Shown: positions 34,445-45,707 of the stretch, piece by piece
Layout: each line of letters starts with the position of its first letter
How positions within the stretch are numbered: position 1 is the first letter of the stretch
From: Echinarachnius parma
Taxonomy: Eukaryota; Echinodermata; Echinoidea; Clypeasteroida; Echinarachniidae
DNA: 64,000 bases
Reading direction: 5' to 3'
Assembly (NCBI GenBank): GCA_037951105.1
Contig: JBAMJV010008503.1
Coordinates: 1-64,000 of the forward strand
Made by a program: the position numbers and the translations under genes
The notes under the pieces: model-generated
Databases searched by the model: none
Seen by the model: the letters and a program-made list of their open reading frames with translations, nothing else
What the model was told of the DNA's origin: nothing

Positions 34445-35157
34445 TAAGTATAGAAATATGGTGAATGGTAAAATAAAAAATGCTAAAAGTGACTATTTTA
34501 AGGCAAAATTTAAGAAAGCATCAGGAAATATACAGAAAATATGGAAATTGATAAATGAAAGTCTTGGTAGAAATAAGAAGGACAATATGCCTGATTCTAT
34601 TAAGCATAATGACCACATTATTTATGATAAGAAAGATGTATGCTCTGTTTTTAATGATTTTTAAAATTAATATTGGACCCAGTTTAACTGATAATTTAGA
34701 CAATGATTTTAATAGTGATGATATTTATAGAAATATACGTTTTAATCCATGTACAGCTTTTAAAATCTTTTTAAACATAACAAATGACAAACATCATTTG
34801 ATTCTTATTTTGTTCAACATAAAAATATGAGTATGTATTCCACAAGACAATCTGAGAATGTTAGTTTACCAAACTATAGATAATAATTTTCAAGAAGAAC
34901 TATAAAATATTCTGGCCCAAATATATGGAATTGCCTCCCAAAGTCTCAAACGCAATGCACTTCATTACCAATGTTCACTCGTCAACTAAAAGTAAATATT
35001 ATCAACTCATATACTTAACCTTGCCTACCCATGTTAAACAATGGTCTTCTTGCTTAGGGGAACAAGCATCAATCGTTCTTAGATTTTGGAACATTATTGA
35101 TGATATAGATATGAAAAATTTACCTTCACTTAATTGTTTTAAAAGAAAACTTAAATA
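34445..35157 (+). pseudogene. LINE continued: linker and C-terminus
   Basis: The linker resumes as YRNMVNGKIKNAKSDYF and IQKIWKLINESLG, typical of the segment between endonuclease and RT. The RT catalytic core (SKAFD to FADDT) is absent: text jumps within about 34680-34830 to a C-terminal part (QSENVSLPNYR; IWNCLP-like; LNCFKRKLK at 35130-35157). So a large internal deletion followed or accompanied retroposition. Confidence 0.8.
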
Positions 35158-35159
35158 AT

Positions 35160-35905
35160 TTTTTATTTCAACGTTATGGTAATAGTTAACTTTAGTAATG
35201 AAAAGGGGTCATTGTATATGACTATTTATTATTGTTGCTTTTTTTTGGAAATTTCGCCGTTTATTTTCAATGAAATAGTATTTCTTGTACTCTTAATTTG
35301 TATGTAGTTTTTATTCTATACATTGTCCTTTAGTCATGCAGCTCCATACCCTCTCATTCCATTCGTACTTTCTATGTTTGATTGTCTTTTGTGTAATATT
35401 GTCCAAGTATGCTTCCACACTGCGTCTTATTCGTTCATACATGTTCTCTTCAATAGTCTCCGTAGGCACAACATTATCTTGAATCCTAAGCAACCTGATT
35501 TGTAATAATTACATTCTTTATAATACTACACTGCATATTTCTTTTTATCATGTTCGGTTGTTTTTTGTGTTTTCCGTATTTGATAATTTCATTTGTAAAA
35601 CATGAATTTTGTGAGGGATCCACATTCTACAAGCCATGCTTTTTAGTGGATCCCTCCATTTTAACTTGAAATCTGAATACACAATAACATTTATTACCTT
35701 TCTGATTTCGCTTATATTATGACATGATTATTTAAAAATTTCATTGTAACTTAATCAATAATTATATAAACGTTAATTTTAATTGGCAATGTAAAATAAC
35801 ATGCACTTATTTAAAATTTCAGCTTGTATATTTTATCAAATGTTGTTCATTGTAAATATATGTATTTTTCTTGTTGAAAATGAAATGAAATTGAACATTG
35901 AACAA
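35160..35905 (+). mobile_element. LINE 3' UTR with hairpin and ATTGAAC tail
   Basis: Matches 15170-15530. The hairpin at 35613-35656 has an 11-bp perfect stem GAGGGATCCAC/GTGGATCCCTC and a loop with ACAAGCCATGCTTTTTA. The tail is GAAATTGAACATTGAAC. Such 3' structures are often the RT recognition site in LINEs. Confidence 0.75.
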
Positions 35906-38575
35906 CATTGACGTTATTAATCACAGTTTAAAGTGATACATCAATTTTATAAGATTTTATCAAAAGTGATATGTCAGACTTCACTCATATACCAATATTA
36001 CAATAAGATTCTTCTCAATGTTTTGTATAAGTTTCATAGAATACGAACGCTGTTAATCTAGTGTAAAGGGCGAACAAATATGGTAGTTGTTATCACCTAC
36101 TGCCCATTGATTCCCAATATTATGTTACCATAATATGCCAAACAACAATGTAAAAGATGAATGTGGAAGCTCTGAGTTTTTTTAACCATTTGCAATACAT
36201 ATTATTGTTATTCCCGTGTAGACCTGGTGCACTCCTTTCTATGAACCATTTGGTAAATTAGCAAATTAAAAAGACGGTCTCCAGCCCCCTTTGGCATCCA
36301 ATGGGCATGTCGGGCATCATTTTTTTGTTGCATATCTGGCGGCATAAAATACTAAATTGTACATGCAGTACAAAGAACAAATAACAAGTAACAATATTAC
36401 AAAACAAAATTATAATGGATTAAAACAGACATTCAATCATTTAGATATTTATTGAATATAGTGGTTTGAATATAATTAAAATGGTTTTATTTCGCACATC
36501 TGGCGGTATGAAATGCTGAATTGTACATCCATTAGAAAGAGCAAATAACAAGTTACAATATTACAAAATGAAATTATAATGATTAAACAGACGAGAAATC
36601 ATTTAAATATTCATTAAAAATAGTGTATGATTAAAACTATCAAATGGTTTTAAAATACATACTATACAAATTGGAAAGACAATGAAAACTACCTTTTAGG
36701 TGTGCATCTAATTGTATGGAAAAAAGCTTAATCATAACTATCGATTATGATCATTTACATCAACATTTCTAATAATACGACAAAGAAGAATATAATCGTA
36801 CGGAATTATTTCACTTATAATGCATTGACAACTTCTAATAAAACAATTATTAAGCATCTAGTGATTAGCGAAAAAAGAATATTCTTTATCAGTATTTATA
36901 TTTCGAAGCAAACTCATTTTAAATGACAAAATAACAAATCAAGGCATGTAGTTTCATTTTACATGTAATTAAAATTAGTTCAAAGAACAAAATTCCATTT
37001 AATTTATTTCTGCAAAATGTAATTAAAATTGAGTTTATAATTTTGGGTGGCTAAAAGCTCTAGACAAATTTCCATGTTTTAGTGGCCATTTTGGATTTTT
37101 GCGTTAAATAAAACGCTCAAGGTTTCGTGTCTGGCACCCGACGGATTTGGAATCAGCACCCTCTAATTGACAATAAACCATCAAAACACGTTGTATATGT
37201 CGAAAAACAAGGTTCGGATGTTTTCCTACGTAGCCTAGCCTGGACTATTAGCGGTTTATAATATTGGTCCAATTGTGATATAATTTGAGACTTCAATCAT
37301 ATACCGGTATTATTGTAAGATTCTTCCGAATGATTCGCGATTATTTCATCGAAAAGGAACACTGTTTACCAGGTGCAAAAAGTGAAATTGATGTGAGATT
37401 GTATCACGTATTGCACAATAATTTTTACAATCGAAATTCAATCATAACTATCTCCACAATAAGGGATATATTTGAAATATCAAAACCCATCTCATTCCTC
37501 TGTCACCGTTAATAGCCAAAGGACAAGGTACAGGTGAAAATATGAAATCTCCACATTATTTCGCCCATGATGGTTGTCATTTACAAAGTTAATCATCACT
37601 TTAACCAGCACCCTTACTTAATGATTATAATTTTTCAAAACAAACGTCCTGTTTACAGGAGGGGTGGACTGAGGAGGGTGGTGGCCCAGACCCCGTGGTG
37701 TTATTTGAGTCATAGGAACGAGAAGATGATCGATGTGACAATTATGGAATAAAAGTCGTCAGTAACGACTAACAATTCTTCATCTGCATGTGTGAGAAAT
37801 ATATGTGACCACACCCTTTTCACTTTTTTCTTGCTTCTAAATGAAAATCTTCATTGAAATTCGATTGTATCAATTAAACAATAGCTAATTTTCAAATTAT
37901 GCAAATTAGAATATGACTAGGCTATTTGTATACAGATGAGTCCACTGTGTTAGTTGTACTTGGACCAAAATAATTACCATGCTTTATTGCTTTGATTTGA
38001 TTTATAAATGCAAACATATATTGAAACTCAAATGTGTAACCTTTTCAATAGCTCATTTGCATAATATGCCAATTAATTTAATTTCAATGTTTTGACAGGA
38101 TGTCTAGCATTACCTTTGTCATTATTGACCTTGAAAATGGAGGCTTTATCATTTGCATTCACTCAATCAAGTCCGATTTGGGGAAAGAATGTGCAATATT
38201 TTTCTTTTGTGGAACTTAATTTGCAAATTATGTTGCTTTTATTAGTACGGATGTTAGTTCATCGTGTAATCTGGGCTTTCAATAAAGGGTTTGCATACTA
38301 TTCTGGCGGTAGTATTGTATATAATCTGAACCAATTTGTCCCTTTATACAACACCACATTTGCATATTATGCAATTAAAACACTTTCCCCAGCTTCGATT
38401 TCTTGAGACGTTTAGTATGGTGTTCAGGGGAGTTTTCTGAACGGAATTGCGAAGAAAATTCCCATGATGCAATTTTGTCGAGGTCAATATCCAATATTGA
38501 CTGGACTAGTAATAAATGATACAAATTGCTCATTAAGGCGGCACATATCTTCAGCACAGTACACTTAATATGGTT
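35906..38575. other. AT-rich region with minor repeats, no gene found
   Basis: Contains a diverged 164-bp tandem pair (36329-36660, around ATCTGGCGG), a dispersed repeat (37040-37215) shared with 43290-43465, and a short repeated stretch (35960-36030 and 37285-37345 around TCATATACC). No exon or RNA gene could be supported. Confidence 0.5.
37040..37215. repeat. Dispersed repeat, copy 1
   Basis: CCATTTTGGATTTT, CGCTCAAGGTTTCGTGTCTG and GGAATCAGCACCC recur in the same order at 43290-43465. No inverted ends are visible. Confidence 0.75.
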
Positions 38576-39126
38576 TATATAATTTCAATTTCAATTTCAA
38601 TTTATTCTTGCTTCCAACAAAACATTACAAATCAATAATGATAATTTGCACAAAATAGTGATATACATATTGGAAACAAGAGGGGTCCACTAAAAAGCAA
38701 TGCTTGTACAATTGTGGACCCCTCAAATAATAGTTAGGTATATTGTACATTTAAATTAACACATTCTAGACTACAACAACATAAACAAATATAGAGAGGA
38801 AAAAGGGGGAAAAGGGGATGCCAACAGAGACCAACATGGGACAAGAGAGAACTTTACATGACACAAATAGGAGAAGACGCACACAATACAAACAATGAGA
38901 CACTGCCACAAGGAAGTGAGAGATCGGAGGTACAAATGTATGTAAAAGATAAGCTGCAAGTGGGGTTCAAGTGAAAATAAGGAAAAAGACTTGCGCATAA
39001 TAGAATGGGACAATGCATGAGAAGGCACAATATATAATATCAGATTACATTTTGAGTCCGCGAGTAAAGAATGACCTTGTTTAAGGATGACGTAAGCACG
39101 AAATAAGAGTAAATGGGAGATATAAT
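38576..39126 (-). mobile_element. 3' UTR of the 39-41-kb LINE
   Basis: Holds a hairpin at 38680-38724 with an 11-bp perfect stem (GAGGGGTCCAC/GTGGACCCCTC) and a loop containing ACAAGCATTGCTTTTTA on the RNA strand. The tail is a TTGAAA-type repeat (38582-38604). Confidence 0.8.
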
Positions 39127-39846
39127 TCAATGATGTTTATAAGATTGTAATAAAAACAATTTAAATTTTTTCTTAAAGATATTAATCGATGGAGCATTTT
39201 TTATTTCATTACTTAAAGAATTCCATAATTTAGGACCTTCATATATAAATGTATTTTGAGCAAGTAGGGTCCGCAAGAGAGGTAAATGAAATTCTTCAGA
39301 ATGTCTAGTTGGATAATTATGAACTGAACTATTTTTAAAAAACATTTCTTGAAAAACAGATGGTAGCATGTTATTATTATAATTATACATAAATTGACCA
39401 AGTTGAAATAAAAATAGGTCTTTTACCTTCAGTATCTTATTTTCAAAAAATAAAGAGTCAGTATGGGAGCGAAAAGGGGAATTACAAATAATACGAATAA
39501 CCTTCTTTTGTAATAACAACACTTTATCTAATAAAGTTTCATGTGTGTTTCCCCAAACTAAAAGACCATAATTTAAGTATGGGAGTATCAAAGAACTATA
39601 AAGCATAATTAGTGAATTAAAAGGAAGACATGTTTTTGCTTTATAAATAATACCAATATTACGAGAAATAGTTTTACAAATATTATCAATATGATGTTTC
39701 CAAGAAAGGTTACTATCAACCGTTACACCCAGAAATGTAATGAATGAAACACGCTCTAATGGGGTGTTTTCAAAAACTATGTTAGCCGGTAACGAAGAAT
39801 CTATAGATTTACTAAACAACATATATTTCGTTTTCTGGAGATTCAA
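39127..39846 (-). pseudogene. LINE RT, C-terminal third
   Basis: 239 codons: FLGVTVDSNLSWKHHIDNI, YSSLILPYLNYGLLVWGN, LQKKVIRIIC and the terminal KLWNSLSNEIKN, IFKKKFKLFLL are the standard region after the RT active site in CR1/Jockey LINEs. It is one frame off from the catalytic part (39843-40637), so a frameshift near 39845 separates them. The stop at 39127 is the natural end. Confidence 0.85.
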
Positions 39847-40637
39847 TGATAATTGTTCGCTCTAATCCATGATAAAATATGACTCAATTCAATATTAATA
39901 ATTTCAACTAATCTATGAGAATCCGTATGAGAAAAAAACAAACTTGTATCATCAGCAAAAAGTACGAATGACAAAATTTCGGACGATCGACAGAAGTCAT
40001 TAATATATAAAATAAATAAAAGTGGGCCTAATATACTACCTTGTGGAACACCACAATTTATATTACGGGGAGCTGAAGAGTTATCATTTAAAAATACATA
40101 CTGCCTTCTGTCTGAAAGATAGCTCCTGAACCACTCCAAGGCCAACCCACGTATACCATAATGTGAAAGTTTATAAAGTAAAATATCGTGGTTAATCGTG
40201 TCGAAGGCCTTGGAGAAGTCCAGGAAAATGCCTATCGTATGAGACGATTTGTCGATTGCATGAGCTACCTTCTCAATAAAGGACAATAATGCGTGTACAG
40301 TATTGTGTTTTTCCCTAAAACCAAATTGGAGACTAGAAAAAATATTGTTATTTTTTAAAAAGGATACTGTACGAGAATATATTATCTTTTCTAAAATTTT
40401 TGAAAAAGAGGATAATAAGGAAATCGGTCGATAATTATTTACATCTAATTTATCGCCCTTTTTAAACAAAGGAATTACTTTGGCAATTTTCATACAGTTT
40501 GGTACCTGGCCATATAATAAAGACAAATTAAAAATATGAACGAGAGGATCCACAACAGAAGGTATAATGCCCTTTAAAATAAAAATTATTAATTTCATCA
40601 TGGCCAGAACTTTTCTTAGAATCAAATTTCGAAACAA
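39843..40637 (-). pseudogene. LINE reverse transcriptase core
   Basis: 264 codons with complete RT blocks: NYRPISLLSSFSKILEKII, QFGFREKHNTVHALL, FLDFSKAFDTINHDIL (first catalytic Asp), KLSHYGIRG, GVPQGSILGPLLFILYIND and FADDTSLFF (catalytic Asp pair). The catalytic residues are intact but frameshifts at both ends cut it from the endonuclease and C-terminus, so no full protein can be made. Confidence 0.9.
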
Positions 40638-40750
40638 TATCTAAAATTTCATATCTATGAATAGGAACAAAAAATACAGAGTTTGAATTGGGCTGGCCCA
40701 AAAATTCAGCAAAATGCTTATTTGATGCGGGAATATTAACAGCAAGATTT

Positions 40751-41545
40751 TCACCAATCGAAGAAAAGTAATATATTTACTTTATCCCTAGGATCCTCAA
40801 CAATCTCATCATTAAACTTAATTTTTGTTATGTCAGATTTATTATTAGTAACATTCATTGCCTGTTTAATCATTTTCCAAGTATTTTTCATATCATGTTT
40901 ATACAAAGCCAACATATTTTCAAAATACCCTTTCTTTTCCAAACGAATAATCTTAGTCAAAATATTTTTATAAGATGTATATTTAATTTTTAACCTTTCT
41001 GTGCCATCTAATTTATATTTATAAAAAAGATTATTTTTCCTATTTATCGAACGTAATATCGATTTTGTGATCCAAGGAAGCCTTGGTGTTTTTTTATAAT
41101 CATTAAGTTTAACTCTTTGTTTAGGAATACAAGTATCTAATTGATCATTCAAAATATCACAAAAATTATCGTAAGAAGAATTTACTTCATCTACACCATA
41201 AACAGGAGACCAATCTACATGTTCAAGACTAGAAGCAAGACTAGCTAATTTTTCATTATTTACTTTTCGTCTAAATAAACGTGGGTCATTATTATTAATT
41301 GATTGAGATAAAGTATAATGTGTCACAATAGGATAATGGTCAGTTATGTCTGAAAGAACAATATAAGAGTCAGGGTGGGGGATGACATTTGAAAATATGT
41401 TATCTATTAAGGAGGAAGAGGAGTTTGTCACACGAGTGTGCTTAGAAATAAGAGGTAAAAAAGATGCAGAGAGGAGGGTCTCGAGAAATTCTTGGGACAC
41501 ATTATTATGTTCATGATTTAATAAATTTATATTAAAGTCCCCCAT
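40751..41545 (-). pseudogene. LINE endonuclease C-terminal part and linker
   Basis: 264 codons from MGDFNINLLNH (catalytic Asp-Asn block) through LIDNIFSN and SDITDHYPIV (the SDH block) to a basic linker with TWKMIKQAMN. The first half of the endonuclease is missing: the element is 5'-truncated at about 41550 close to a foldback MITE. The frame differs from the RT core downstream. Confidence 0.85.
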
Positions 41546-41565
41546 TAAATAATGAGATCACACAT

Positions 41566-41954
41566 ACCAGTAAAGTCTTCCCGTAAGTGCCATGTATTGG
41601 TATTACTGTGTGATGTAATGAAACGAGGCTTTTTGGGGGCAATTTCGTGGCTTATCCGTAGCAAGACGTGGTGATCCGTGACAGTACGTGCCGGCAGTAG
41701 TGGAATTTCATGCCACTTATGGGAAGGCAGAGCAACAATTTCAAAATTTTCACAATTCCCCAACGACAGGGTTATTGGTGTCAGCTCTGCCTTCCTATAA
41801 GTGGCACGAAAACGCAGGTGTGCAACGTATCGCCACGTAATGTCATATATTGCCACGGAAAGCCCACGAAATTTCGACCGAATAGCCCCGAATAGCCTCG
41901 TTAACCACATATAGATGCCAATACGTGGCTCTAATACGGGAAGGTTTTACGGGT
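41566..41954. mobile_element. Imperfect-palindrome MITE
   Basis: Ends ACCAGTAAAGTCTTCCCGTA and TACGGGAAGGTTTTACGGGT are inverted. A second pair (TGCCACTTATGGGAAGGCAG near 41712 and its inverse near 41793) sits near the centre. The frame at 41545-41910 is this element read as protein. Confidence 0.75.
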
Positions 41955-41959
41955 ATTAA

Positions 41960-43289
41960 TGACTGAGACATTATAAATCTGACTTCGTACTATCAGCCCA
42001 TTACTTCCGAGAAGGTAATCTGAAGTGTTCTTACCTTGTTGGTGAAACACGGCTAGATGTAAGCCCTGTAGTATTATATGGGCAACTCCGGCTCGCAGTT
42101 CGCGATATCATGGTCTTAACTTGAAAACAATTCGAATTTAATTTCCGTGTGCTTTGCATTATAATGTACGGACGAACATTTTAATTTACAACCGTCGGCG
42201 ATATCGATCTTTAACCAAATATTTTGTTTCTAAATTGCCAATAAAAAAAATTTATAGGCGGTTTCGTGGCCAAATTGTTATAATCCCATATTAGTAAAAT
42301 TATATTCTTTCACATGGTCGGTGATAAAAACGTAAATTTCACTATTTCTGTATGGGGTGTTTCCCAAGACTGCCATTGCCGGCTTTAAGTTTCTAGACAG
42401 TGCATGCAAGTCGTACAAATTGGGCACATGAATAGTGTTGATCAAAATGTTGAACAACATTGATGGATTCGCCTACCGGTATATAATATGACGCCTGATC
42501 TCAAACAAACAAGTAATTTACACGCACATAAAACAACAATATCTCCTAAGAGGTGTTTGTTTGATCACCAAAAATCAATCCTAAAATCGATTTTATTTGT
42601 TTAGTGAAACACACCCAGGGGCCAGCTATTTGTTACCAATAATACAGAATATCTGAATATCCAGCTCGAGGCCTTCATCCTCGGATGGATTTAAATAGAC
42701 AATTGAAATACTAGTTATTTGTTACCATAAAACCCCGGTAGTCAATTCAATCAAATACAATTAAATACATATGTTTCTATTTAATTATCAAGAACAACAC
42801 GTAATAAAGTAACCAATACTGTGTAACGTACAAGACAACATCATGAAAATGAGAGAATAAAGCCTCGCCGAAACACATCTTATACATAATAATACCAGTT
42901 GAATTGAATTGGATTTGATTGATTGAATTGAGCTGCGGGTCTTTATTGTAAAAAATGATTATTATTTCACTTGTATATTCAAATCTATCTCAGTATGGGG
43001 GCCTTTGAACTCATGTTTCTAATTATAAAATACCCCCTAGACTCCAATGTATTTCTATGACATGATTAACCACAATTATTTAACTTCATAAACTGTCCCA
43101 TTATGGTATACTTGGGAGGCCTTAGTATTTTTTTATAACGATTCCATTTGTACATTGAAATACCCATTCATATTGTACATAGCTTTTAGCACATATTTAG
43201 TTTCATTCTATTGTAAGTTAACTCGAGGAACAAAATTAAATTTGATTTATTTGTGTAGAATGGCATTTAAGTTGAGATTATTTCATTCT
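41960..43289. other. AT-rich non-coding, nothing recognised
   Basis: I could not support an exon, RNA or element. Short frames here have no protein-like features. Confidence 0.4.
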
Positions 43290-43465
43290 GGGGGGCTAAA
43301 AGAGGCAAATTTCCACGTTTTGGCAGCCATTTTGGATTTTCGCGTTTAAACAAAAAAAACGCTCAAGGTTTCGTGTCTGGCATCAACCGGATGTGGAATC
43401 AGCACCCCCGAATTGACAAGAAACCATCAAAAAATGTTGTATATATCAAAAAACAAGGTCATGTG
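43290..43465. repeat. Dispersed repeat, copy 2
   Basis: Colinear with 37040-37215, with scattered substitutions and small indels. Confidence 0.75.
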
Positions 43466-43480
43466 GTCTCTAGCTCGGAC

Positions 43481-44790
43481 TATAGAGTGGTTCCAGAACT
43501 ACCTTTCCAATAGAAAGCAGTATGTTTTTTTCTTTTTTTCATGACGTTAATTCTGAGTTTCGTTATGTTACTTGCAGCGTCGACCAATGAAGCTTATTGG
43601 GTCCACTTTTTATATAGATGTGTGTATATCATCTGATATACTGTCATTCATACTAGTTGCTGCCAATACTCATTTATTTTTTTCTAACAATAATCAACAT
43701 ACTTTAGAGTAGAAATTATTGATATTGAATTATTATAGATTTCTCAGTGGAGCTAATAAATTATCTTCAAATTTTCAGAAAAATAATTTTCTTGCCCTTA
43801 AAGGGATAGTTGAGTTTTGGTATAGAGGGCGCTTCAAGAAATAATTTTTTGGTGAGGTAATGACAAACTAAATGTCAAATTTGAAATAGATACAATTTTA
43901 ATGACAGAATACACTTAATTTGACCAAATCGGTTCAGAAACAGCTGAAATATCACTAAAATTGATATCCGATCGGAATAAATGTGGGATCCCGCATTTAT
44001 TCGATGATTTAAGAAAACGAAAATATAATGCTTACACTTTTTCAAAAATTCACGAAAGAAGGTTTTTAAATAGCTTTAAAGAGATGTCTTTAATAATCAT
44101 TTTTTTTAAAAACACACATGCACACTTTTTAATTTAAAAAATGGTTGAAACCAATGCGTTTTAGAGAGCGCCCTCTTGTGTTTTAACGGCTCTTTTTGAA
44201 TGATAACCGGCTTTTTACTCAGTCGTTTGTAAAATGTTGCATACCTTTTGAGCATGGTGGAGTTATAACTATTGTTATGGTGCCGGTTTTGGTTACTAAA
44301 ATTAAGTTTGACCAATACTGTACCATCCCTTTAAATATTGATTTTTGTTTTAATAATGTGTTGGAGGAGGTGCCTCATATTAAATTTTCGGAAGTTATTG
44401 TCGATAATAAATTTTCATGGAAATGTCATATTGATAGCATTTGTAAAACTATTTAGTTAACATTATCAAATTATTATATTATAAATTATTGGTGTTATAA
44501 ATTGATTAAAAACTTGTCTCCCGATATTTTCCTTGTTATGTTATACTCATCTTGAAAATTGCCGCACTTGGGGGAACATGCACCAATCGTTTTCGATAGG
44601 GTTTAATTATTACAAACAAAAACATTCGTATTATTTGTAATTCCACTACACGCTCCCATACAAGCTTTTTAAATTTTTATGATAAAATATTACAAATGAA
44701 AGACCTGTACTTGTATCAAACTAACATTATTTTTGTTTATACCATTATGATAATATTTAATTCATTTTTAATCAAAGAAACAAATGTCAT
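43481..44790 (+). pseudogene. LINE RT relic split by a T1 MITE
   Basis: WFQNYLSNRKQYVF (43490-43535), a decayed VPQGS region, and ANKLSSNFQKNNFLALK up to 43797 are followed after the MITE by NIDFCFNNVLEEVPHIKFS and IVDNKFSWKCHIDSICKTI (44335-44455). Weak C-terminal traces reach about 44790. Many stops and substitutions show that it is old. The two halves meet at the TTAA site. Confidence 0.8.
43802..44330. mobile_element. TTAA MITE T1, copy g, inside the LINE
   Basis: T1 ends with TTAA at 43798-43801 and 44331-44334. Because the LINE text continues on both sides, the TTAA target duplication is proven by the host sequence. The centre (about 43976-44006) is a palindrome of the form AATAAATG(T/C)GGGATCCC. 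Confidence 0.9.
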
Positions 44791-45477
44791 CGTTGGACTA
44801 ATTATTGTTGTTACTAGTATTGGAAATTGAGCCGTTAAAGGGACTTAGTAAAATTGTCCAAATCCTCAAAATCCAATTGAAATTCTATCGGTTCCCTCAT
44901 AGCTTGTTGTATTCGTATTAACAATAAAAGCATGGGACAGGTTTCGTTTTTTTCAAATTTCTCTTTCGTTAAAAAGATATTGACGATTGAAGTGTTCAAA
45001 TGTTTAGTTCTCCACTGGACCGCGAAAACCGTGTACAAAGTGAGTGCAATGAGTTAAGTGAATATCACTTTGCATTGTTGCTCATTACTCGGCCATATAA
45101 CGCCCATTTAACTTGAAATTTTAACACAACACCTACCGTATGTCCCAAAATGAATTACAACGGGACTTTCTGCAACGATAACTTTAAAGATAGTAGATCA
45201 ATCAGAATGATATTTCAGGGTATGAAACTGAAACTTATTACCTACATCTTCCAGAAAATCCTATTCGATTTGCTTCAGTGGTCATGGAGAATTGGGGATC
45301 TTTGTAAATCATGTCATGGGTCCTTTTCTTCCAAGTTTGACACCTGGATGCTCTTGGCACCCATATGAATGGAAATACCGTTTGTCCCCCCAAAAATACA
45401 ATCGGACTTTCTGCAACGATAACTTAAAAGATAGTAGATCAATCATAATGATTTTCCAGGGTATGAAACTATAACTT

Positions 45478-45707
45478 TGGGTGAGGAATATGATTTAAAA
45501 CAGCATGTTGATAAACCAACAAGAGTAACACCAACTTCTTCAACCTTAATTGATGTACTATTTTCTTCAAATCATGACAAAGTTACCTTCTGTGACGTCA
45601 TCCCACTGAGCTTGAGTGATCATTATATGATAGTATACTCTCTCGGAAGAGTAAAATATCCTAAAGCACAGCATAAATATGTTAATTCTCGCAATATGCG
45701 TAGATAA
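45478..45707 (+). pseudogene. Truncated LINE endonuclease end
   Basis: KPTRVTPTSSTLIDVLFSS and LSLSDHYMIVY are the last endonuclease blocks. It ends at a frameshift near 45700, after which the same protein continues in another frame as DKFKNYLRQVNWDDV. The upstream endonuclease is missing (5' truncation at the insertion point). Confidence 0.85.
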
